Part shown: positions 42,885 through 50,232 of the stretch, piece after piece
How the letters are laid out: every line of letters starts with the position of its first letter
How positions within the stretch are numbered: the first letter of the stretch is position 1
Assembly: GCF_900100625.1 (NCBI RefSeq)
Contig: NZ_FMTY01000001.1
Coordinates: forward strand, 1 to 64,000
Length of the DNA stretch: 64,000 nucleotides
Origin: Flavobacterium saliperosum
GTDB lineage: Bacteria; Bacteroidota; Bacteroidia; Flavobacteriales; Flavobacteriaceae
Direction: 5' to 3'
The notes under the pieces: model-generated
What the model was told of the DNA's origin: nothing
Seen by the model: the letters and a program-made list of their open reading frames with translations, nothing else
Databases searched by the model: none
Made by a program: the position numbers and the translations under genes

Positions 42885-43487
42885 TTAGTATTCGGTTATC
42901 TGAAAATCAGGAACTTCTAAAACGTCCCCTGCTTTTAAATTCTGTAAATTAATCGTTCCCACCCTAACGCGAACAAGACGCAAAGTTGGCAGGCCCACCG
43001 CTGCAGTCATTTTGCGCACCTGACGAAATTTGCCTTCGGTTAACGTGACGGAAAGCCAACTCGTGGGACCATGCCGTTCATCGCGAATGCGTCTGCCCTC
43101 TCCGATGCAATCCGGCAACGTGGTAATCATTTTGGCTTCACATTTTTTTGTGGTGTATCGGATGCCTTTAAAACCAATCTCCACACCCTTTTTCAATTGA
43201 GCAATCGCTTCTTCCGTTACGATGCCGTCCACTTGGGCAAAATACTCTTTTTCCACCGTTTTGCTTCGGACGATTTCACTCATCATGCCATCCGTAGTGA
43301 GTAACAACAACCCTTCCGAATCCTCATCCAAACGTCCTATCGCCATAGTGTTTTCAGGAAAAGCATACAACTCTCCCAACAACTTCTTGTGCCGCTTCTT
43401 TTCATAAATGAACTGACTTAAATAACCATGCGGCTTGTGAAGTAAGAAATGACGATGCATTGGCTGCTTTTTTGTGTAAAAATACAT
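42885..43487 (-). CDS. Pseudouridine synthase, RluE/RsuA family
   Basis: A pseudouridine synthase of about 200 residues without an S4 domain. The catalytic motif is GRLDEDSEGLLLLT, with the Asp of RLD near residue 55. The C-terminal GKFRQVRKMTAAVGLPTLRL is diagnostic. It resembles RluE, which acts on 23S rRNA. The frame is open to a TTG at 43508, but TACTTTTG (minus, 43513-43506) is a clear -7 box covering that codon, so ATG 43487 is taken. ATG 43460 is a possible shorter start. Confidence 0.88.
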   Translation of the reverse strand: MYFYTKKQPMHRHFLLHKPHGYLSQFIYEKKRHKKLLGELYAFPENTMAIGRLDEDSEGLLLLTTDGMMSEIVRSKTVEKEYFAQVDGIVTEEAIAQLKKGVEIGFKGIRYTTKKCEAKMITTLPDCIGEGRRIRDERHGPTSWLSVTLTEGKFRQVRKMTAAVGLPTLRLVRVRVGTINLQNLKAGDVLEVPDFQITEY

Positions 43488-43505
43488 TTTTACTTTATCG
43501 CTTGG

Positions 43506-43530
43506 CAAAAGTATCGTAATTTTATGTTTG
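43506..43530. promoter_or_regulatory. Closely spaced divergent promoters (rluE-like / AHSA1 gene)
   Basis: TACTTTTG on the minus strand (43513-43506) and TATGTTTG on the plus strand (43523-43530) are -7 boxes placed nine bases apart and firing in opposite directions. Polymerase at one should hinder the other. Confidence 0.5.
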
Positions 43531-43566
43531 CACTTTTGGCAACTATTTAACTACAACAAAAAGAAA

Positions 43567-43992
43567 ATGACAACTACAACAAAAACACCCATTACCGTTA
43601 AAGCTACCATAAATGCCCCTTTGGATAAAGTGTGGAAATGCTGGACAAACCCCGAACACATCATCCATTGGAACTATGCCTCCGACGATTGGCATACTCC
43701 AAAAGCAATCAACGATTTACGACCGAACGGAAAATTCAATTACCGGATGGAAGCCAAAGACGGAAGTTTCGGATTTGATTTCGAAGGCACGTACACTACG
43801 GTTAAAAACAACGAATTGATCGAATATTTCCTTGACGATGGGAGAAAAGTAGAAATCCGTTTCGATGCAAATGACGATACAACTGTAGTAACCGAAACCT
43901 TTGATCCGGAAAACGAAAACTCCTTGGAATTACAACAAAATGGCTGGCAGGCGATACTGAACAACTTCAAAAAATATACGGAAACCGTTTAA
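43567..43992 (+). CDS. SRPBCC / AHSA1 family protein
   Basis: About 141 residues of the START-like fold: ITVKATINAPLDKVWKCWTNPEHIIHWNYA at the front and GWQAILNNFKKYTE at the end are standard for AHSA1-type proteins. These bind small hydrophobic ligands or act as stress proteins; the ligand is unknown. An in-frame TTG at 43528 lies inside the -7 box, so ATG 43567 is the start. It is the first of three consecutive genes with VOC proteins following (17- and 15-base gaps). Confidence 0.88.
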   Translation: MTTTTKTPITVKATINAPLDKVWKCWTNPEHIIHWNYASDDWHTPKAINDLRPNGKFNYRMEAKDGSFGFDFEGTYTTVKNNELIEYFLDDGRKVEIRFDANDDTTVVTETFDPENENSLELQQNGWQAILNNFKKYTETV

Positions 43993-44009
43993 CAACAAAT
44001 CCATTCGAT

Positions 44010-44417
44010 ATGAAATCACAAATTTTCATCAATCTTCCGGTAAAAGACCTTGCAAAAGCGATGGCTTTTTATGCCCACATCGGGTTTACCAACAATCCGC
44101 AGTTTACGGATGAAACCGCAGCCTGCATGATAATCAGTGACGAGATATTCGTAATGTTGCTTACACACGACAAGTTTAAACAGTTCATCACAAAACAAAT
44201 AGCCGACACTACCAAAACAACAGCTGTTATCAATTCCCTTTCGTTGGAAAGCGTTGCCAAAATGAACGAAATGATGACCAAAGTGCTTGCTGCCGGAGGT
44301 AACGAATATTCGGACGCCAAAGATTACGGTTTCATGCAGCAACGAAGTTTTGAGGATTTAGACGGACACTGTTGGGAAGTTTTTTATATGGACGTGAGCA
44401 AATTTCCGCAACAGTAA
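44010..44417 (+). CDS. VOC family (glyoxalase/bleomycin-resistance-like) protein
   Basis: A 135-residue single VOC module pair. IFINLPVKDLAKAMAFYAHIGF at the N-terminus and DLDGHCWEVFYMD at the end are the typical half-barrel signatures. The terminal Glu in HCWEVFYMD is a usual metal ligand. The substrate is unknown. It is cotranscribed with the AHSA1 gene upstream and the double VOC gene downstream. Confidence 0.87.
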   Translation: MKSQIFINLPVKDLAKAMAFYAHIGFTNNPQFTDETAACMIISDEIFVMLLTHDKFKQFITKQIADTTKTTAVINSLSLESVAKMNEMMTKVLAAGGNEYSDAKDYGFMQQRSFEDLDGHCWEVFYMDVSKFPQQ

Positions 44418-44432
44418 AAACAAAAAAGTCAC

Positions 44433-45272
44433 ATGAAAAATCCAATTTACCCGTGTCTTTGGTTTGACGGAAAAGCCAAAGAAGCTGCCGAATTTTACTG
44501 CTCCGTTTTCAAAGATTCGAAAATTACGACCGAGAACCCCATGGTGGTTACTTTCGCATCATCCGGGCAAAAATTCATGTGTCTGAATGGCGGCCCTCAA
44601 TTTCAGATGAATCCTTCCGCCTCCTTTTTTGTAGTTTGTGAAACCGAAGCGGAAATTGACGCGGCATGGGACATCCTTTCAAAAGAAGGTTCAATTTTAA
44701 TGGCGTTGGACAAATACGAATGGAGTGAAAAATACGGCTGGGTTCAGGATAAATATGGAGTAAACTGGCAATTATCGTTTGGCAAAATGACAGCTGTTGG
44801 GCAGAAATTCACCCCTACGCTGATGTTTACCGAAAACGTACACGGAAAAGCAGAAGAAGCCATCAGTTTCTATACATCGGTATTTAAAAATTCAGACATC
44901 GTGGGCATTTTGCGATATACCGAAGACGATCATGATGTGGCAGGAACGGTAAAACACGCACAGTTCCGTCTCAATAACAATGTATTTATGGCTATGGACA
45001 GCGGTCTTGCGAAAGGTTTTGGTTTTAATGAAGCCCTTTCCTTCGTAGTTGAATGTGAAAATCAACAGGAAATTGACTACTTCTGGGGCAAATTAACCGA
45101 CGGCGGAGAAGAAAGCAGGTGTGGCTGGCTTAAAGACAAATACGGTGTTTCCTGGCAGATTATTCCTGAAATCCTTACCGAATTAATGAACGATTCCGAA
45201 AAAGCACCACGAGTTGTTCAGGCCTTTATGCAAATGAAAAAGTTTAACATTGATACATTACTAAAGGCTTAA
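44433..45272 (+). CDS. Double-domain VOC protein (PhnB / 3-demethylubiquinone-methyltransferase-like)
   Basis: A 279-residue protein with two PhnB-type VOC domains in tandem, about 1-125 and 130-265. Each starts with an F-x-G/N-x-A-x-E-A-x-x-F-Y pattern (LWFDGKAKEAAEFYCSVF; MFTENVHGKAEEAISFYTSV), and both contain DKYGVxWQ. This is a duplicated form of the protein encoded at 39946. Despite the common database name, no methyltransferase motif is present. It is the third gene of the small operon. Confidence 0.87.
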   Translation: MKNPIYPCLWFDGKAKEAAEFYCSVFKDSKITTENPMVVTFASSGQKFMCLNGGPQFQMNPSASFFVVCETEAEIDAAWDILSKEGSILMALDKYEWSEKYGWVQDKYGVNWQLSFGKMTAVGQKFTPTLMFTENVHGKAEEAISFYTSVFKNSDIVGILRYTEDDHDVAGTVKHAQFRLNNNVFMAMDSGLAKGFGFNEALSFVVECENQQEIDYFWGKLTDGGEESRCGWLKDKYGVSWQIIPEILTELMNDSEKAPRVVQAFMQMKKFNIDTLLKA

Positions 45273-45390
45273 AAATCAATTGCAACCGTAAACAATCACA
45301 CCAAATCATAAAATTCCTACTTTGCTATTTCTTTTTAAAAAAAATCATTAACTTAGGAGAGTTATACTATCCACTTTTAATTGAAACAAT

Positions 45391-46815
45391 ATGAACAAGA
45401 GGGGAATTATTGAGAAATTAAAGTTGTCCAATGTTTTCGCTCTTTTACTTATCGTGTTATTATCATGTGCCTCTTTGATTGTAATAAATTACTATACGAT
45501 TAAAATTTTATCGGTAAACAGAGCCTACATTAACGGAGAATCCCATTATTCCAAAGGACAGAAAGAAGCTGTTCGCCACCTGACGGCCTATCTCTACACT
45601 CAGGATGAAAAACTTTGGGAATTGTTTCAGGAAGAATTGAAAATTCCGAAAGGAGATGGTATTGCAAGAGAGGCATTACTGAACAATGGTGATGAAACCA
45701 TCATAAAAGAAGGCTTACGAGCAGGTGGAAATAACGAAAAAGATCTGGATGGCATGATTTTGTTGTTCAAAAAATTTCATACGGTATCCTTTTTCAAAAA
45801 AGCGGTAGACGAATGGGAAAAAGGAGACAGACTAATCAACCAATTGGAAGTTATCGGAAATGAAGCCCATCAGAAAATTAAAACTTCGGGGTTAAATTCA
45901 CAGGAAAGAGAAATAATCCTTTCCCAAATCAGTCGTGTGAGTGATGTGCTTTCCAAAGTCCAAAGAAATTATTCCAACACCCTGAGCGATGGAACCCGAA
46001 AAATTGAGGCTTACCTCATCTACACCAATATTTTCTTTATCCTGATTATTATCAGTTCATTGACGTTTTATCATTCTGCAATGATTAAGAAACTCATGCT
46101 TTCCAAAAAAGAGGTTGAGGTTCATAATGAGAATCTGACCATCGCTAACAGTGAACTTGACAAATTTGTATACAGCGCTTCCCATGATTTACGGTCGCCC
46201 ATAACATCTTTGAAAGGTCTAATTGAAATCGCACAGGATGAAAATGATTTGGCCCAAATAAAAGAATACATGCGGCTGATGCATGAAAGTCTGACCAAAC
46301 AAGACCAATTCATAAGTGATATTATCGATTATTCAAGGAACAAAAGAAAACAATTGGTTGTTGAAATGGTTAGCCTGGATAAACTCATTGACGATGCCAT
46401 TAGCCAGCACCAACATCTTAAGGATGCCGACAATATCGTCATTAAAAAAAATATTGCCGTGAATGAGATTCACAGTGACAGTCTGCGATTGAAAATCATT
46501 TTAAACAACCTGATTTCCAATGCTATAAAATATTCCGACAATAAAAAGAAAGAAAAACACATTGTGATTAAAACCGATGAAGCAAACGGTTTTTATACGA
46601 TTGAAGTCAATGACAACGGTATCGGAATCAAAGACGAATTCAAAAATAAAATTTTCGAGATGTTTTTTGTCACCAATAATAATGTGGGTTCCGGATTAGG
46701 TCTTTACATTGCCAAAGAAGCGGCTGAAAACCTTAACGGCAGCATTTCGGTAAGCACAAAAATCAATGAAGGAAGCACGTTTACAGTAAACCTACCCAAA
46801 TTGTATGGAATTTAA
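45391..46815 (+). CDS. Membrane sensor histidine kinase
   Basis: A 474-residue kinase. One helix at about 15-38, an extracytoplasmic helical region (about 39-205), and a second helix (about 207-228) are followed by a short linker. HisKA follows with FVYSASHDLRSPITSLKGL, where phosphorylation is at the His near 267. HATPase has the N box ILNNLISNAIKYSDNKK, G1 DNGIGI and G2 GSGLGLYIAKEAA. The sensor part is family-specific with no known ligand. Its coding end overlaps the response regulator by 11 bases. Confidence 0.93.
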   Translation: MNKRGIIEKLKLSNVFALLLIVLLSCASLIVINYYTIKILSVNRAYINGESHYSKGQKEAVRHLTAYLYTQDEKLWELFQEELKIPKGDGIAREALLNNGDETIIKEGLRAGGNNEKDLDGMILLFKKFHTVSFFKKAVDEWEKGDRLINQLEVIGNEAHQKIKTSGLNSQEREIILSQISRVSDVLSKVQRNYSNTLSDGTRKIEAYLIYTNIFFILIIISSLTFYHSAMIKKLMLSKKEVEVHNENLTIANSELDKFVYSASHDLRSPITSLKGLIEIAQDENDLAQIKEYMRLMHESLTKQDQFISDIIDYSRNKRKQLVVEMVSLDKLIDDAISQHQHLKDADNIVIKKNIAVNEIHSDSLRLKIILNNLISNAIKYSDNKKKEKHIVIKTDEANGFYTIEVNDNGIGIKDEFKNKIFEMFFVTNNNVGSGLGLYIAKEAAENLNGSISVSTKINEGSTFTVNLPKLYGI

Positions 46816-47194
46816 TTTTTTACTAATCGAAGACAATGTGATTGATCAATTGGTCACCACGCAGCTATTGAAGAAAAATTTTGATTTGACCGAGATAATC
46901 ATTGCTAATAACGGTAAAGAAGGAATGCAATGGCTTCACGACCACGAAATTGGCCTCGACGATCCGTTAATTATTCTTTTGGACATACGAATGCCCGAAA
47001 TGGATGGCTTTGAATTCCTTTCCGAATATGAAAAACTACCGGATACATTCAAGAGAAAAACGCAAATCTTCATGCTTTCCTCCACCTTGGATTCCGAAGA
47101 TATTCAACGGGCCGAAAACAATACTTATGTGCAACGTCTATTAGGAAAACCATTCCCGGTTAAAGAATTTAAGAAAATTATTTTTCATGACTAA
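46805..47194 (+). CDS. Single-domain response regulator
   Basis: A 129-residue receiver domain with no output domain. The acidic pair is LIEDN near 7-11, the phosphoacceptor Asp sits in IILLDIRMPEMDGFEF near 57, and the Lys in GKPFPV near 114. It is translationally coupled to the histidine kinase upstream (11-base overlap), so it is the likely phosphorylation partner. It must pass the signal by protein contact. Confidence 0.93.
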   Translation: MEFNFLLIEDNVIDQLVTTQLLKKNFDLTEIIIANNGKEGMQWLHDHEIGLDDPLIILLDIRMPEMDGFEFLSEYEKLPDTFKRKTQIFMLSSTLDSEDIQRAENNTYVQRLLGKPFPVKEFKKIIFHD

Positions 47195-47243
47195 TTGAAT
47201 TTTAGAAGAAATATTAAAATCAATTTTCAAACAGTTATATCAT

Positions 47244-49430
47244 TTAATACTGAAAAGTGACTCCCGCTCCCCAAAGCATATCACTGTCGTAATGTGTGGA
47301 AAGGGCCCAATATTTCGTAAGGATGTATTTCGCTCCTACCGACCATTCCTTATCCGTATTCCACATCCCACGCAAACGCAGGCGTTCGGTTACCGGAATA
47401 TCATCACGGGAAAACAATACCCTGATTTTTCCATCGGTATCAACACGGGCATCGGTTACAACAAACCAAGGCAGCGTGTATTGCAATCCTAAGGAAAACA
47501 CACTTCGCTTGTCTTTGGTACTGGCCTGATTGAATAGATTGGTTTCGGCTTCTCCTCCCGGTCGGTATCGGAAATCCCAACCCACATAGGGCATCAAAAA
47601 TTGATTTTTACCTAGAAAACGTCCGGCACGAAGTTCGTTTTCATACCCATATTCTTTTTTAAATCCGGCATGCCATTCGCCTTGCAGCATCCATCGTGTA
47701 TTACTGTAACGGATTTCCCCATCACTGCTGTTGCTTTCGATTCCGATTTCGGCTCCTAAAAAGAAACGGCGGTCGTCGGCATATACTTTTTTCAATGCTT
47801 TTTTCGGATCACCCAATTCCGGGTTTACCGGAGAGTTTTCATAACTGAAAATTTTACCCATACCCGACATCATGTGGTACAGAATATGACAATGAAAATA
47901 CCAATCGCCATAATCTTCCGAAGCATGGAACTCGATTACATTGGTTTCCATTGGCATGATATCCATTACGTTTTTTAATGGCGAATAGTCGCCAAATTGG
48001 TTTACGATTCTGAAAAAATGACCGTGCAAGTGCATCGGATGGCGCATCATCGAATTGTTTTTCAGCACAATACGAATGTTTTCACCTTTCTTAATCAGGA
48101 TTTTATCGGTTTCGGATATGGTTTTGTTGTCCATCGTCCAAACGTAGCGGTTCATGTTTCCGGTTAATTCAAACGTAAATTCGCGAAAAGGCACATCCGG
48201 TAATGTTGATTTGGTTACCGATTGCAGCATATTGTAATTTAAAGTCACTTTTTCTTCATCTCCCATTTCCATATCACCATGATGCTGATGTTCTGAAGAA
48301 GCCTCTTTTTCCGGAGCTATTTCTGTCATTTCCGGATACATTACAGCATTCATGTCCATTTGTTGCAGACTCATGTTCATGCCCATATCGTTCATTTTTC
48401 CGCCAACGGTCATCATGTCGTTCATCATTTTCATGCCTTCGAAATACTTGAGACGTTCCATCGGCTGCATCGGTTTTTTATCTCCATTGCCTAGCCAAAG
48501 CGATACGGAACCAGTTCGGTCTTCGGAAGTGGCTGAAAATTCATAGCTTCCTTTTTCGGGTATCGTAATCAAAATATCATACGATTCGGAAACCCCTACT
48601 ATCAAACGGTCAACCGAAACTGGTTTTACATCGGCACCGTCACTGGCAACCACTTCCATTTTCCCACCGGAAAACTGCAACCAAAAATAGGTGGAGGCAC
48701 TGCCGTTAATGACCCGCAAGCGAATTTTCTCTCCGGGATTCAAATCGGAAACCGCATCGGAAAGTCGGCCGTTCATCAGGAACTTTTCGTAATAGACATC
48801 ACTAACATCCATCGCCATCATACGCTTCCATTCGTTTTCCAACTTGGTGGAAAAATGACCTTCTTTAATGGCCTGAACATAATTTTGAGTAGCGCCTTTT
48901 TTTATCGCATACCAATCGGTCGCCTGATGCAGGGAACGTTCAATCTGATTCGGATTTTCATCACTCCAGTCACTTAACAAAACGACTTTCTCTTTAACAA
49001 CAGAAGGTTCTTTTTTATGAATGATAAAAGCGCCGTACATTCCAATCTGTTCCTGCAACATCGTATGCGAATGGTACCAATACGTTCCGTTTTGCACTAT
49101 CGGAAACCGATACACTGCTTCCGAATGAGGCTTGATGGGCGCCGTTGTTAAATAAGGTACACCGTCCATTTCGTTGGGCAAAATCAGTCCGTGCCAATGC
49201 AACGACGTTTCATGATGCATGTGATTGTGCACGTGAATTTCGGCAATATCTCCTTCGGTAAATTCCAATGTAGGAGCGGGAATCTGACCGTTAATGGCTA
49301 TTCCGGGTTTCGTTTTTCCGGTGAAGTTTACCAACGTATCCTTGATGTGCAAATCGTAGCGTTTTACCGTTTGTCCGATTGCACTAAATGGAAAATACGC
49401 CAAAAACAGTAACAGAAATAACCTTTTCAT
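47244..49430 (-). CDS. Multicopper oxidase fused to a CopB-like C-terminal barrel domain
   Basis: A 728-residue exported protein (signal peptide to about 19). Residues about 25-540 form a CopA-type multicopper oxidase: HWHGLILPNEMDG, HSHTMLQEQIGMYGAF, HPMHLHGHFFRI and FHCHILYHMMSGMGKIF supply all copper sites. A Met/His-rich insert (about 345-400) recalls CopA copper-loading segments. From about 545, FLGAEIGIESNSSDGEIRYS through LWGAGVTFQY reads as a CopB outer-membrane beta barrel. CopA and CopB are usually separate proteins. It is the last gene of the copper operon, 11 bases after the DUF3347 gene. Confidence 0.9.
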   Translation of the reverse strand: MKRLFLLLFLAYFPFSAIGQTVKRYDLHIKDTLVNFTGKTKPGIAINGQIPAPTLEFTEGDIAEIHVHNHMHHETSLHWHGLILPNEMDGVPYLTTAPIKPHSEAVYRFPIVQNGTYWYHSHTMLQEQIGMYGAFIIHKKEPSVVKEKVVLLSDWSDENPNQIERSLHQATDWYAIKKGATQNYVQAIKEGHFSTKLENEWKRMMAMDVSDVYYEKFLMNGRLSDAVSDLNPGEKIRLRVINGSASTYFWLQFSGGKMEVVASDGADVKPVSVDRLIVGVSESYDILITIPEKGSYEFSATSEDRTGSVSLWLGNGDKKPMQPMERLKYFEGMKMMNDMMTVGGKMNDMGMNMSLQQMDMNAVMYPEMTEIAPEKEASSEHQHHGDMEMGDEEKVTLNYNMLQSVTKSTLPDVPFREFTFELTGNMNRYVWTMDNKTISETDKILIKKGENIRIVLKNNSMMRHPMHLHGHFFRIVNQFGDYSPLKNVMDIMPMETNVIEFHASEDYGDWYFHCHILYHMMSGMGKIFSYENSPVNPELGDPKKALKKVYADDRRFFLGAEIGIESNSSDGEIRYSNTRWMLQGEWHAGFKKEYGYENELRAGRFLGKNQFLMPYVGWDFRYRPGGEAETNLFNQASTKDKRSVFSLGLQYTLPWFVVTDARVDTDGKIRVLFSRDDIPVTERLRLRGMWNTDKEWSVGAKYILTKYWALSTHYDSDMLWGAGVTFQY

Positions 49431-49441
49431 GATTCTTCTTT

Positions 49442-49912
49442 TTAGTTAATCGTTTTCTTAACGCTTCCGCAAGTCAGCATCGCTTTGCCATAATAGGGAT
49501 TCTTAACGTCTTTGGTGTCGTCGAGCCAACTGGTTTTTTTCATTGGACAATACATAACATACAAGGCTTCGGCACCAAATACTTTCTGTTCCGCCAGAGC
49601 AATCATGGATCCGGATATTTTTTCAAATCGGGTTCTGATATCCTCCAAGGAAGTGGCTTTACCGGCTACCTCGAGATAAGCCGTCAAAAATTTCAACTCT
49701 TTTTGGTGCGCTTTACCCGCTGCGTCAGGCTGTAATTGTTTCACTTCCTTTTGCATTTTTGCTATGGCCTCTTTGGCTTCGTCTGGGTTTGAAGCTACCA
49801 AAGCATCTTCAAGTTTCAGATAATCGTTTAGCAATTGATTCCAATCTTTGTTTTGTGCCTGAGCCGACATCAGTCCGACCCAACTCAGCACTATTAAAAA
49901 AAATGTTTTCAT
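49442..49912 (-). CDS. DUF3347 secreted protein, copper locus
   Basis: A 156-residue protein with a signal peptide (to about AQA near 20), a helical body (LLNDYLKLEDALVASNPDEA near 28-47) and a Cys/Met C-terminus with MYCPMKK and MLTCGSVKK. This is the DUF3347 layout found beside copper and heavy-metal exporters, where metal binding is presumed. It is third in the order copA - HMA protein - this gene - multicopper oxidase. Confidence 0.85.
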   Translation of the reverse strand: MKTFFLIVLSWVGLMSAQAQNKDWNQLLNDYLKLEDALVASNPDEAKEAIAKMQKEVKQLQPDAAGKAHQKELKFLTAYLEVAGKATSLEDIRTRFEKISGSMIALAEQKVFGAEALYVMYCPMKKTSWLDDTKDVKNPYYGKAMLTCGSVKKTIN

Positions 49913-49915
49913 CGT

Positions 49916-50137
49916 TTATTGATTTTGCGTTAATGATTCGATTTTAAATCCGGCGCTTTTAACCTGTTCTACCAGTGATTTTTCATCCAGATTTTCTAAT
50001 GCAACGGTTAAAATTTTGTCTTTGTGAGTCGTATTGACTTCCCATTGATTTTCCCCTAACAACGGATTTAAAACAGGCGTTACTTTGGCCACACAGCCTG
50101 AACAGTTTATATTGGTTTTGAATTGCTTTGTTTTCAT
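49916..50137 (-). CDS. Heavy-metal-associated (CopZ-like) copper chaperone
   Basis: A 73-residue HMA domain with the metal site NCSGCVAKV near 12-20 and the usual beta-alpha-beta length. It probably carries Cu(I) to CopA. It lies 95 bases after copA with its own upstream inverted repeat (50218-50232). It may therefore have a separate promoter as well as read-through, and is three bases from the DUF3347 gene. Confidence 0.88.
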   Translation of the reverse strand: MKTKQFKTNINCSGCVAKVTPVLNPLLGENQWEVNTTHKDKILTVALENLDEKSLVEQVKSAGFKIESLTQNQ

Positions 50138-50217
50138 TGTCGTATGTTTTAATGATTATTGTTATACAAATTTCGGATTTCTTTGCAGCGTTGTTGTTAC
50201 ACTATTACATTCAGGTT

Positions 50218-50232
50218 TTGTAACATTTACAG
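50218..50232. promoter_or_regulatory. Copper operator candidate, site before the HMA gene
   Basis: TTGTAACATTTACAG contains the inverted repeat TGTAA-N3-TTACA and touches the copA stop codon, 81 bases above the HMA start. Nearly the same 15 bases occur before copA. Confidence 0.5.

Noticed and set aside
44433..45272. 3-demethylubiquinone methyltransferase function
   Set aside because: Only two VOC domains are present; no SAM-binding motif is visible.
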